Shown: in pieces, positions 44,457 through 54,671 of the stretch | Numbering within the stretch: the stretch's first letter is position 1 | Layout: every line of letters starts with the position of its first letter | Assembly: GCA_001600175.1 (NCBI GenBank) | Contig: BCJC01000004.1 | Location: 1 to 64,000 of the forward strand | Direction of reading: 5' to 3' | Length of the DNA stretch: 64,000 nucleotides | Source of the DNA: Erythrobasidium yunnanense | Taxonomy: Eukaryota; Basidiomycota; Cystobasidiomycetes; Erythrobasidiales; Erythrobasidiaceae | Translations under genes and position numbers: made by a program | Notes under the pieces: model-generated | The model's database searches: none | Seen by the model: the letters and a program-made list of their open reading frames with translations, nothing else | Told to the model about the DNA's origin: nothing

Positions 44457-44970
44457 TGTAAAAGCAAGATTTTCAGCAGTTGACGCGGAGCTGAAAGCAG
44501 GAACAACAATCTAGAGAAGACGTTGCTTCACAGAAGATAACACGAAGCTAGAGCGACGGCACTTATGCTTTCCTTCATTTCTTGCGCGACTACATACGGC
44601 ACTGCTATGCCGCGTCCTGATGGCTACTTCGCTTCTTTCCCCTCCGGCTGCAGGACAACGACAGAAAAGCGACTTTTACTGGACCTTCTGCATTTGCATT
44701 ATCTAGCTTCCTCTCACTCTCCCTATCTCCCGTCAGTTCCCAGATCCTAAGAGAGGACTCTTGGAAACTCCCCTCTGGCGATTCTGTTAATTACAGCCTT
44801 GTATCGTGCAGCTGCCAGCGGACTCCTCTGCTCGACGTTCGGAGATCCCAATGCCTGTCGTGCCAGCTTAGCCGGATTTTACCTCGACTATCCGGTAGGC
44901 CGAGCGCTGCGAAAGTCTCGCGATATACTGTAGAGATAGACAGCGTTGCATGCTAGCGTACCGAGACCTA
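44457..44970. promoter_or_regulatory. Divergent intergenic region
   Basis: 514 bp between the SYO1 start (minus) and the small helical protein gene (plus). It carries two promoters but no recognisable coding exon. Pyrimidine-rich runs occur around 44630-44760. No RNA gene was seen. Confidence 0.4.
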
Positions 44971-45447
44971 ATGCGATCGCGATTGCGTGGGAAATAGGCA
45001 TTAATGTTGTCCTTCACTTTCACTTGGTACTTCAGCAGCTGAAACTGGCGTCCTCGCTTGTACTGAGAAAGAGCTTGAGCCGGCTGAGTCTTTCAAAGAG
45101 GATAGTGCCTGGAGAGCCCTAGCAGGTAGCTCTGTGTGCCAACATGCGTAATCAGTCAAGCTATGAATGGAAGCAAAGGCTCAATCCGTGATCAACATAC
45201 TTGCTTGACCAAAGACATCGGCGTAGGCGCATTCAAATTGATCGAAGCACTGATGAAGTTCCCTTCTTCAACGATAGAGAGCGTTTCCCGCATCCTCGTG
45301 CGTGATGGGATTATTGGCCAAGACCTGATAGAGACGACCGAGAGGCTCGACGAAGCAGTGATAGCTAGTTTCGTCGACATTTTGCTCAACATGCTGCAAG
45401 ACAATCGAGAGGTTCTCCTGTCGATATATTCATATTGGATGAGCTAG
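44971..45447 (+). CDS. Small helical protein, unrecognised
   Basis: Three exons (44971-44986, 45039-45125, 45215-45447) join in phase to 111 residues. The start is MRSRL and the second exon contains ETGVLACTEKELEPAESFKE. The last exon encodes helices: GAFKLIEALMKFPSSTIESV, RDGIIGQDLIETTERLDEAV and VDILLNMLQDNREVLLSIYS. The second exon is preceded by CAGCAG, a tandem acceptor, so a form with one extra Ala is possible. All phases match and codon use looks coding, but no family is recognised. A small subunit of a larger complex is possible. Confidence 0.5.
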
Positions 45448-45632
45448 GGTCGTCTGCGGCCCAGCTGGTTGTAGAGCCTTACGTAGTAAAAGTTAAAGAG
45501 CCCGACGTACACAGCCTTATTGAACCACTGTACGCTGATCCATTCTTTGTAAATTGAATGCCAATCGCTGAGCCAGTATCGAACAGCTCTGTTGCAGCAA
45601 GATGGTGAGGAAGAGTCAAAACAGACAAGCTG

Positions 45633-46068
45633 TCAGTGGGGAGGGGAAATGGTGTCGATTTCGTATTCCTTGGGAGTCTTACTCGAAGTTGGCTCGAAAG
45701 GACTGGTAGTCGCGAGGTGGTACAAAGTGCGCTTCTTCAGGTCTATTGCGATCCGGTCTGACAGGCTGGATGGGAAAGTCGGAGCCTGCATTGACGGCCT
45801 TGAAGATGCGCGACATGTTGTTATCGTATATCGTATGGAAGTCAACGATATCGCTTGTAAGCTTGTTGGATGGGCTGAGCGAGGAATGTTCAGGATTGTG
45901 AAGTCAACCGGGGTCACGAATGCAGGCTGTGCAAGCTCTGGACGGCTTGTGGATGTTATAGCCTGTCATTCAGCTCGATTGTGCTTCCTATTTGATGCTT
46001 GCATAGTCGAGCAGGATCCTAGAAGTTGGCATAAAGCGGAGCGTTACACGAGGAAGATGCTTGCACAT
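45633..46068 (-). CDS. Possible small protein, strand uncertain
   Basis: Two exons (46048-46068 and 45633-45962) would give 116 residues starting MCKHLPR and containing PAFVTPVDFTILNIPRSAHP and RIAIDLKKRTLYHLATTSPF. GTAACG and TGACAG splice ends are in phase. A plus-strand open frame of 160 codons (45592-46074) covers the same DNA. I favour the minus reading slightly because of its codon choice (AAG, GAC, ATC, TTC), but only 56 bp separate its start from the ATG14 stop. Function unknown. Confidence 0.3.
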
Positions 46069-46124
46069 GTATAAGGTATTTGAAGCTACATCAACAATAG
46101 ATATTCTTCATACGTATTCTTCAA

Positions 46125-47552
46125 CTACAGCACATCCCATTCTTCGTCCTGACTGCCCAGTATCTTCTCCTCCTCTTCCTGCTGTTGCTGTTGCTGGATC
46201 ATAATAAAAGCCGCCTTGTTCTGATCTCCTGCATCTGCCTCCCTCTTCATTCTCTCTCTATCCCTCTCCTCAATCATCTCCAGCTCCTTCAGGAAATTCT
46301 GGAAACTCCTCTCTAGCCACTCCGTATTCTGCGATAGACTATACGGCTCCTGCAATGCCGAATGACTTCTCTGCCCTATATTCGGAGATCGGAATGCTTC
46401 CACTAGCATAGCTAAGATATCGTCAATTGATGGCTGAGCTTGTGCGAGCGCTGCGTCCAGCTGAGAGATATGGTAGAGATAGTTGGCGTTGTAGGCGAGC
46501 ATGCTGAGACCGGTGGATAAAGCTCTAGCATGAGAGCTGGGCGTTGCGGAGTGCTTGGAGTTGGAGCGTGGTGTTGCGGAATTGGGATCTGGCGGTTTCG
46601 CTGGAGGTTCCGATGAAGTCGAGCCAGATGAGGCGTATAGAGGGTAGGGCTTGGGATATCTACAGCAAAGCAAAGCGAGAGTATCAACTGAGCTGGCCTA
46701 CATTATTGCATTGTAACAATAGCCAGCACACCTCAGCGAGTTGGAATTGCTATGAGCTGGCTTGATGAGCGGTTTGAGCGATGTCCCTGATATCTCGAAT
46801 GGAAGTTTGATGCCGAGATACAGTGTACTCAAGCGTATGAAGTGGATAAGGAGTGCCAGTGTCGCATTCAGCTGATGTCGAGGGAGTTCTGCGTCAAATG
46901 TTGAATCAGTATGGCTCTGCAGATGTATTCCAGATGACAAACAAGCTCACTATGCAGCATAGCGAGTCGAGGGACAGGCAGCGAGCCTATATCGAAGCTA
47001 CACCCTCGAACATTGGACGGTCCAACATCGAAGGCTTCCAAGACTTCTTCGAGCAGCACCCTCCTTGTATGCGCCAGCTCGACGTTGCATGACTCGGTCT
47101 CTTGTCTTGCATCGTCGTGATCGCATGGCTGAGCTTTCTGTCGCTCCAGGTCTAGCCTAGCTAGTCGAAGTCTCTCTCTCCTGCCATTGAGATACGCTCG
47201 TTTAGCTTGCAAGTCTGCCGTGTCTACACAGAGAATACATCAGTCTTGACTGGTATTATGCGTCCCTTTGCTGGCTAGTCAGCTCACCGCTCTCTGCGAC
47301 ACGTCTCAATCGCTCCAGCTCAAGCTTCAGCCTGCCAACTCTACTCTTCGCATCATAATGAGCAGCTTCTACCACTCTATTCTCGCTCAATATCGCGATG
47401 CCTTTCTTTGCTTTCTCAACAGCTGAAGGCAGTAGGTGGGACGTATGGGCGGATGTCTGGTGCTTGTAGAGTTTGAGCAGCTTGTTTAGGCAGTGCTTGC
47501 AGATGAAAGAGGTCGATGTAGATGGTGTACGCTGGCAGCTGGGGCAGGGCAT
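46125..47552 (-). CDS. ATG14: ATG14-like PI3-kinase complex I subunit
   Basis: The autophagy-specific adaptor of the Vps34-Vps15-Atg6 lipid kinase complex. It starts MPCPSCQRTPSTSTSFICKH: two CXXC pairs (CPSC, CKHC) near the N-terminus are the ATG14/Barkor hallmark. A long coiled coil follows (RLKLELERLRRVAESG, then RRERLRLARLDLERQ). The C-terminal half has the ATG14/UVRAG-type blocks LALLIHFIRLSTLYLGIKLP, LSMLAYNANYLYHISQLDAA and SLSQNTEWLERSFQNFLKEL, ending EEWDVL. About four exons with introns near 46665-46740, 46885-46950 and 47215-47285. UVRAG/Vps38 is the main alternative, but the N-terminal Cys pairs favour ATG14. Confidence 0.8.
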
Positions 47553-47802
47553 AATTACAATCACATATTGATGCGGATGCAAAGACAAAGCCTTGGACAC
47601 TTTCTCTATCCCCTCAACATACGCAGATCATCGTACTATTGCTTTTCTCAAAAGGGCTTGACTATGCAGATAGCTACTACTGATACACTGCTACGAAATC
47701 TTCGGCACGGAAAGTCGCGCGTGCAGGCGATAGCTTCTCACGGCTTCAATTACTTATCTGCAGACTTAGAGACCTCATACACATTGCTGCCAGAGGTCGG
47801 CT

Positions 47803-49844
47803 TCAGAGGAAACCGGGATTGGCATACTGAGCCGGGACAGCCGTAAAGCCTGACGATTTGAGAAAGTCGCAATGGTGTATAGTATTCTACGCATGTCAAC
47901 CGTTGTTAGCTAGGACACACTTCTAGACCACAGTGTACGTACCGTGTTTCTAGGGCCAATGCCACCACCTGAAGGAATGTCGAAACCGTGGGCGATACCA
48001 TCGTTCTGATACTGAGTCCAGCTTGACAGATCGCTCGTGTTGGATGATGGACTACCAGTCTTGATGAAAGAGTTAAAGTAGGCGCGCATGCTCTTCCCAA
48101 GGCTTTGCTGATCCGCTGTAAGCTTTGCAGGTAGATATTCCTGGAGTAGGAATGCATCGTATAGGTATGGTAGTTCTGAGCTATGGTAGCTCTTCGGCGT
48201 CCATGGAAGCTGATCACTACCGTTGAATGCAGCGTATGGAGCTGTGGCATCGGCAAACTCGTAAAGGTATACGGGCGACTTTTGCGATATTAGGCTAGCA
48301 GAGTTGATGCAGTCACAGGCCGATAGTGACGAGTCGACTATGGTCTGAAACATAAGAGCTTCAGTGGTTCGTTATGTCTCATGGGAGCCTTGCAGATGAT
48401 ATACCTGTGCATCCAGAGGGTTCTCTGTGGTCGTCGCATTAGGCCAGGTATTGCGGGCTGCAGCGCTGTAGACACCGAATGTTCGGTTGAAATAGGAGTC
48501 GATTGATCCTGATCTTGGCCAGTATGCTTGAGGAGTAAAGTACCATTGGATGCCATCTTCCTGCTCGTCAAGTATCAGAATGCTCTTCACGTTGCAATTC
48601 GGATTTTGCGTCTCACGTTAGCATTGTTGCCATGGATCCTATGTGAGTATGAAGAAGACGTGTCAGTCGATGCTGCTGACTCTAGAAAGCTGGCGGATCC
48701 TACAGAGGCACATCGGAGAAGTTGCTGAGAAAGAATTGTTGAGCTGAATATACGAGGTAAGGCTATCTGTTCGGAGTATTCAAGGAAGCAGACCTACCGA
48801 TGGAATCGAATGGAAGTATAGAGTCACGAGTGATTGTGACTTGAGATCCTGCTTTTGTATAGTTCGTGATGGTTTCGGCATCTGCGTTGCGGAGGCAGGC
48901 TGCGTCTGAACAGCTGGTGGCATTTAATATGGCTGCGACGTTTGCGTCGTTAGTCCCGAAAAGCTTCCCGCTGCTGCAGGAGAAGGATTGTATGATTGCT
49001 TGAGAGTAAAGTCCCTTCGACTCCGGAGCGATGAGATGATAGCAGACGCTAGCTCCACCCGCAGACTGTTGACCGCCGAATCAGCTCTTTCTACTATAGG
49101 TTATTCAACGATGACGCTCGACTCACCTCGCCGCTCACAGTCACCTTCTCTGGGTCACCACCGAAGGCAGCTATGTTGCTTTGCGCCCACTTTAGGGCAG
49201 CTTGTTGATCTGCCAATCCGAAATTCGTGACATTTTCAGAATTCAGGCCGGGAAGCGATAGGAAGCCGAGAGCACCAAGTCGATAATTGATAGTGACATA
49301 GACGATGTTGCCTTCGAGGACATTGTTGGTCATATTGAAGTCGCTAGACTGACCGCCGCCGAACTAACACAGAGGTGTCAGTCGCACTAACTTCGCAGAC
49401 AGCCTATGGAGCTAATACACTTACTCCACCTCCGTGTATGTAAAGTGCTACGGGCAGCTTGCTATTGGCATCTGCATCGATGGGTGAATACACATTCAGG
49501 TAGAGGCAGTCCTCGCTCAGGGTGATGTTTGAACGCTCGGGAGGCTGTATACAGGCGTTTCCAAACATTTTGGCTTGAAACGTTCTATTGAAAGAGGCCG
49601 GAGCTGAAGGAGGTCGCCAGCGAAGGTCCCCAGTGGGAGGGGCTGCATAGGGAATTCCCAACCAGGTACGAACACCACCGACTACGGCACCTTCTACTTG
49701 TCCTTGTTGAATGACTGCTGTCACGGGGGAGGCCGTGCTGGACTCGTTTGATTGACGCCTGTGAACATTGGGTAGAACCGATCCGAAGATGCCTGGAGCG
49801 ACAGCCAGAACTGCAAGTCCTACTGATGGTAGCATCATCATCAT
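47803..49844 (-). CDS. Secreted type-B carboxylesterase
   Basis: An alpha/beta-hydrolase of the carboxylesterase/lipase family. It starts with a signal peptide, [18 protein letters not shown]. Family blocks in order: [41 protein letters not shown] (oxyanion hole), [36 protein letters not shown], and the nucleophile elbow [17 protein letters not shown], which spans an intron. The later exons carry [19 protein letters not shown] and the likely catalytic His region, with the last exon ending [14 protein letters not shown]. Several Asn-X-Ser/Thr sites ([19 protein letters not shown]) fit secretion. About seven exons. The natural ester substrate cannot be told from sequence. Confidence 0.85.
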
Positions 49845-50656
49845 CAAGGTATGCCTAGTAGGTGTTATTCCCCAATGAAGGTGTCGGAGTTCAGCAGGTC
49901 TAGATAGTGTCAATCAGAGAATGTGGGAAACGGGGGAAGGAAGGAAAGGAGACAGTGAGCAGAAAGAGAAGGGCATAAAGTGCATTCCGGAGAAGATGGA
50001 GATCCCGGAGTGGGGTGGATTCTGGGTACAGCCTTCATGCCTTCATAGGCTCTCACAGTGTAACATGTTCCATGCGGTCTACAGAGGGTTAGCGGGCGAA
50101 TGCCGGCCGCGAACAGTCCTGTTATAGCGCAGAGTCTCCAGAGTAAGTGAATTCCCGGCAATTCTGTATCGCCTATTCGAGTTGTATCTGGTCGATTCCG
50201 GCGGAAACGAGGGGGATGAGTATATCGAATGATGTCCAAAAGGACTGACGACTCTGAGAGCAGGACAAGAGGATCATCAGTACGTGTGCCTTGAAGTCAT
50301 TGAGGGCATGCTATGTTCCTGCAAGATCAGCTATCATAGCAGTCGGAACCTCCAAGTTCTCGTCTCCAGCTGAATGGGCGGAAGAAGGCCTGTCGATGTC
50401 TAGCTGTCGGACCTCTGTCTTTGCTAAGCCAGGCATGGTTCTTCCTGTATCCGCCATTGATTTTAAGGGTATATCTGTGCATGAACGAACGCCTGAATCT
50501 TGGTGCCAGTTTGAGCACCATATTGCGGCATCGTATGCATATGTAGGAGGACGATGTAGCAGTAGCAGCAGGTGCCCACTGTCAGCTGGTATTACCACAT
50601 CAGATGTCGATACAGAACGAAGAGACCTTTACTCTCTTCTCACTCCAAATCGTAAC
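49845..50656. other. Long intergenic region
   Basis: 812 bp between the divergent esterase (minus) and bL9m (plus) genes. A possible 47-codon frame on the minus strand (50311 upward, MADTGRTMPGLAKTEVRQLD) could be a small protein or exon but has no supporting splice partner. Purine-rich DNA at 49918-49985 lies just upstream of the esterase. No RNA gene was recognised. Confidence 0.35.
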
Positions 50657-51416
50657 ATGTCTTTATCCCTTGGAAGGTCTACCTTCCGACAGCAGTTGCA
50701 GCTGCTACAGCCATGCCAGGTCTGCGCAAAGGTGGGCTCAAACACCTACTAGAGAGACAACGGCTAAGATGGATTGACAGCGTATGGCCTCGAAAGCAGC
50801 GACAAAGAGAGGGAATCTACTGGAAGTAGAGCTTACTCAGAACGTACAGCACCTCGGTAGAACATCGACCCGCGTCCAAGTCGCTCCAGGACATATGCGA
50901 AATCATCTCTATCCCAAAAGAATGGCACTCTACGTGATCAGAGGGAGAACGCTAGGGCTTGATGGGAAGTTGGGACCACTGCCAGCTCCTCCGTCTACTC
51001 TGCCTATACAAGATCCAGCAACGTCGGGAGTACTTCAAGAACTCAAAGCTAGAAAGGCCGAAATCGATGAAGCGAAGGTACTACAGCAGATCAGCCTGCT
51101 AGGACCACTACAGTTTACAAGACGTACGACGGGACAGTATATACTCCATGGCAGCGTGACGGTGCAGGATGTGCAGAATGTACTGCTCGAACGAGGGATA
51201 CAGCTGCAGGACCTAGAAGGGACATTCCAAGCGAGTAAAGGTAGTAAAGGTGTAGAGAATGGACGAATCAAGAGGTTGGGAGAATATGTCTGTAAGTCGG
51301 GCTCTTCTGCCCTAGTGCTCTTTGCAGTTGGGCTGACACGCCTGTTCTGCGCAGTTGCCGTGAAGCTCCCTTCTACGACATCTCCGATAGTGATAAACGT
51401 TGTCAAAGAGGCGTAG
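50657..51416 (+). CDS. Mitochondrial ribosomal protein bL9m
   Basis: A large-subunit protein of the mitochondrial ribosome (Mrpl50 in budding yeast). Three exons, 50657-50719, 50781-51291 and 51355-51416, give 211 residues. The first exon encodes an amphipathic, Arg-containing leader, MSLSLGRSTFRQQLQLLQPC, a good mitochondrial targeting peptide. The L9 N-domain follows: VELTQNVQHLGRTSTRVQV and GHMRNHLYPKRMALYV, which match the bacterial L9 signature of a Gly-X-X-X-Val strand followed by Arg-Asn-Tyr/His-Leu-X-Pro. The C-terminal part ends VFAVKLPSTTSPIVINVVKE. The neighbouring esterase is divergent. Confidence 0.83.
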
Positions 51417-51769
51417 CTCGCTATCAGGGAACAAGGATGGACGCTGACATGCATTGGAATTAGAAAACTACAAAGGACGTCTCATCCATATTCGGAGTAT
51501 TACTGATAAGATCCACATGAAGCAAACCTATATCTATCTCGTCACTGCACCGCTCCTTCTGCAAACAAAGCACATCAGGGTCGTCCAGGATACGGAGTGT
51601 GCTCGGTGTCTCTCCGCAAACAAAGGAGATTATAAATGGGATCTGCCTAAGCTGAAAAAACTCTGCCTCCTTCGACATTCACCGCTTTCGTCTGCTTCGT
51701 TCTCCCAACTTTCACAGCTTCCTCCGTCTACCTTGAGGTCCATCCCTTCGTCTGCGTATCCGCACCACC
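51417..51769. other. Intergenic region with the DUF1996 gene promoter
   Basis: 353 bp between bL9m and the DUF1996 gene. Its right half has a TATA box and a pyrimidine-rich leader, listed separately. No exon was recognised. Confidence 0.45.
51631..51769 (+). promoter_or_regulatory. TATA box and CT-rich leader of the DUF1996 gene
   Basis: TATAAA at 51631-51636 lies 134 bp before the ATG at 51770. A long pyrimidine-rich stretch (about 51660-51750, many CTTC and TCTC words) follows, as seen upstream of highly expressed fungal genes. The combination suggests a strong, regulated promoter, though this is inferred from sequence alone. Confidence 0.5.
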
Positions 51770-52854
51770 ATGCTCTTCAGCACTCTCGCAGTCACGTTCT
51801 CTTCCCTCCTTCCACTCGCAGCTGCTTCCAGCGTATGGACAGTCAACTGTGCCCCTCTCACCGTACAACGCTCCGACCCCATTCTCTCGCCCGGCGCTGC
51901 TTCCAGGCACACTCATGCAGCGGTCGGCTCAACTGCTTTCGGGCGTACTATGCCAGATGCTACAATTGGCAAAGCTACCACATGCGATAAACCTACAGAT
52001 CATAGTTCATACTGGGCTCCTCAGCTGTACCGATGAATGCAGCTGGAACCGAGTTTAAGGCTCTCCCTTTCACTGGCATGGTGAGTTGAAGAAAAGTTGA
52101 GACTGAGAGCAATATTGACTGGTTTTCACAGGTCGCCTACTATCAGAACTACACGTGCAGCTACAACGTCCAGAACCCCGGCTACTGCCAAGGTGTCCGA
52201 GATGCTCAAGCTCCTCCCGCCGGGTTACGAATGATAGCCGGCTCTTCCTCTCGGCGCACCTTCGATCCTTCAAATCAATGGGAGCAAGCTATCCTTCTGG
52301 AATCCGGGAATGACGGCGAAGTGTATGGCATGCCCAAGACTATCCGAGATCGTATGTCCGGACATGCTCGATTTCCTTCATGCTGGGATGGGAAACGACT
52401 AGATTCTGAAAACCACCAGGATCATGTAGCGTACCCTGATCCGGCCCTGCATGGAGATACGCAAGGTGGAATGTGTCCTAAATCTCATCCAGTAGCGATG
52501 ATCAACATCGGCGCAGAGTTCGGATGGGACACAACGGGCGTACCTCCTATCGGAAACCTCGTATGGTCAAATGGCGATACTACAGGACTCGGCTTTCATG
52601 CAGACTTTGTAATGGGGTGGAAAGATAGGGATGCGCTTACGGCGTCGTTCGCAAAATGCTTCGATAACAACGACTGTCCATGGAGGCATTTTGGATCGCC
52701 TACTGGGAAAGACATCAATCCGACTGTGCAGCCGTTGGATACACCAGCTCCAGACGGGGATGTTGGCCTGAAGAACACTCTCACTGCTCTTCCTGGCAAT
52801 AACCCGGTTTACAAAGCTGTGCCAAAGAAGCGGAACCACAGGCTGTTACATTAG
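51770..52854 (+). CDS. Secreted DUF1996 protein with an apparent frameshift
   Basis: A secreted fungal protein of unknown biochemical role. It starts MLFSTLAVTFSSLLPLAAAS, a clear signal peptide. Family blocks: RSDPILSPGAASRHTHAAVG, SSYWAPQLYR, then in another frame MNAAGTEFKALPFTGM, and after an intron (52081-52131) VAYYQNYTCSYNVQNPGYCQ, FPSCWDGKRLDSENHQDHVA and FHADFVMGWKDRDALTASFA. The family reads straight through from the Tyr-Trp-X-Pro-X-Leu-Tyr block into the next, but here the frame changes at about 52033, and no GT...AG intron repairs it. One missing base (assembly error or real mutation) is the simplest reading. The remainder is intact and has conserved cysteines. Confidence 0.75.
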
Positions 52855-53121
52855 CCAGAGGCGCAACGCGTTAGATGCGAGATGGTGGACAGTTTGGAGG
52901 AGCAGCGAGGTTGATCAGTATATCTCGATGGTGATACATGTCATGAGCGCCCTTCATAGTTACATTGGCTTGCCAGCTCTACGCATTTTTAAGCCTGACT
53001 CTATAGCCATTAGAATACAGCAGCACTATATGAGTTTATAAAACGAGCGGATGACATGTACTCACGCACTTTGCTAACATATTTGACTGGCTTCCTATTC
53101 GCAAGCAATCCCTAGGCCCGT

Positions 53122-54299
53122 TCAGGTCGCTTCGATAGCATATCCCAAATCCCCAAAGGTCGGCCGGAAGAGCCACGCTTCAGCGACGATAGCCAGATCC
53201 TGTATCACCTCGCCCACGCGAGTCTTGGCCCATTCAATCGGAGTATGTAGCCTCCTTCCGAGCATCCATTGTAAGAGCACGATCGGCATGTATAGCCATA
53301 AGAAGAGTGGTGCTAATATGAAGACTCCGAAGAGCAGTTTCGCGATATTCGCGGACTTGCTACCATGAGCTGGGTTGTACGGTCGCAGAAGAACCAGATG
53401 CCGGCAGTACCGAGTCGAGAAAGGGCATGTCAAAGCGGCTCTGTATATACTGCCGTATACTCTGTAGCAATTTATATCAGTGTCGATTCCGAATCAAAGT
53501 AAGAGGAGCCTACCGAAGACTAGGCATCAAATGCGGCGCACGATGCTCTTCTCGCGCTACGAGGGTTCTGGCTGGAAAGTCTTGCCCTGCTAGTTCGAGA
53601 TCTCCATCTTTGAACTCTTGACACCTGACAGTCGTTAGTCTAAACCCCCTTGTCCGCGACAGCTTCTCTAGCTGTTCCCGGCGAATAAGGTAGGCAATTC
53701 CCTATCGAGTACTTTTAGTCACATCAAGAAGTAATGCTTGCTGATGAGACTCACCTCTACTGCAGGAGGAAGCTCTCCAGGCGCTTCAAAGCTTGTGCCA
53801 GGGTTACACCGGTCGTGTATGTAGTTCTTATATTCCAGGGATGCGTACTTCTCCGGCCCCATAGTTACGTACTTCCCATCGTTCTCGCCAGGTATGATGA
53901 GTCTGTGTGCAGAAGCGGTAAGTCAGATCAGCGACTACTAGGCGTACGTGCAACCGGACCTTACGATGCATAGGCTGGATCTATGTAAGGGATCCCACGA
54001 TAGTCGAATGCTACAGAGTGATGTATGAGCATGGTAAACTTGAGTCAGACATCATAGACTGGCAACGCACAGAGCCATGCATTTTTAGCTACCACCACAG
54101 CTTTACGCGCAGGTTTAGGATGGCCGATCTGCTTGCTGAGAAACGCTTCATTCATAGATTTCGCATAGGTAAAGTACTATCATATGGGTGGTGTAAGTTT
54201 GCGAGCGAAAGTGACTTGGAAAACGCCTGACGACTTGGAGCGCCTGGTCGGAGGTTCGCGCACCCAGACATGATCATCGTCTGGCAGGTCTGCAGGCAT
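53122..54299 (-). CDS. Gamma-glutamylcyclotransferase-like protein with C-terminal membrane segment
   Basis: It starts MPADLPDDDHVWVREPPTRR at 54299. After splicing it reads GVFQYFTYAKSMNEAFLSKQ, where Tyr-Phe-Thr-Tyr-Ala-Lys-Ser-Met-Asn corresponds to the family substrate loop YFAYGSNM. Further blocks are FDYRGIPYIDPAYASIIPGE and GIAYLIRREQLEKLSRTRGF. In this last block most relatives have Thr-Glu-Gly, whose Glu is the catalytic acid/base, but here it is Thr-Arg-Gly. A transmembrane stretch follows near the C-terminus (AKLLFGVFILAPLFLWLYMP) and the end is GDLGYAIEAT. About six exons. The fold is well supported, but catalytic activity is doubtful. Confidence 0.65.
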
Positions 54300-54671
54300 C
54301 AGGTAGCCTGCAAAGTCGTTCAGGATGTGTGTGTGTGGTGCAGCGAAGAAGCAGAGATTGGAAGCCGCGAGAGCTCGTTTATACGCGAGGCGTTCAACAG
54401 GCAAACAAAGTCGAGAAAGAATTAGATTTGTACGTCTGAGAAGAAAAGCATCGTAACTAACATCGTGAAAAGCACTATTCCGTAACTAGGCATCGTAAAG
54501 AACTGCCCTACATTATCTCTATAAATCGCTTAAACTGCCTCCTCCAGACTAACATTGACTACAGATGAAATCGTAACACTAACTAGCATTGCGTGAAAGA
54601 GCGTGATGTTCGTAAGACTGAATGGCACCATTTGGTAAAGCAGAGTATATCGTTTTGTTGTGAAAAGTAGA
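54300..54671. other. Intergenic region
   Basis: 372 bp between the cyclotransferase-like gene start and the kinase stop, both on the minus strand. An open frame upstream of 54299 extends to about 54480 (with PHTHILNDFAGYL) but has no ATG in frame. It could be a missed upstream exon of the cyclotransferase-like gene. Otherwise nothing was recognised. Confidence 0.35.

Noticed and set aside
50311-50598. Minus-strand frame of 95 codons upstream of bL9m
   Set aside because: Only its last 47 codons look protein-like. No splice partner, domain or regulatory context was found.
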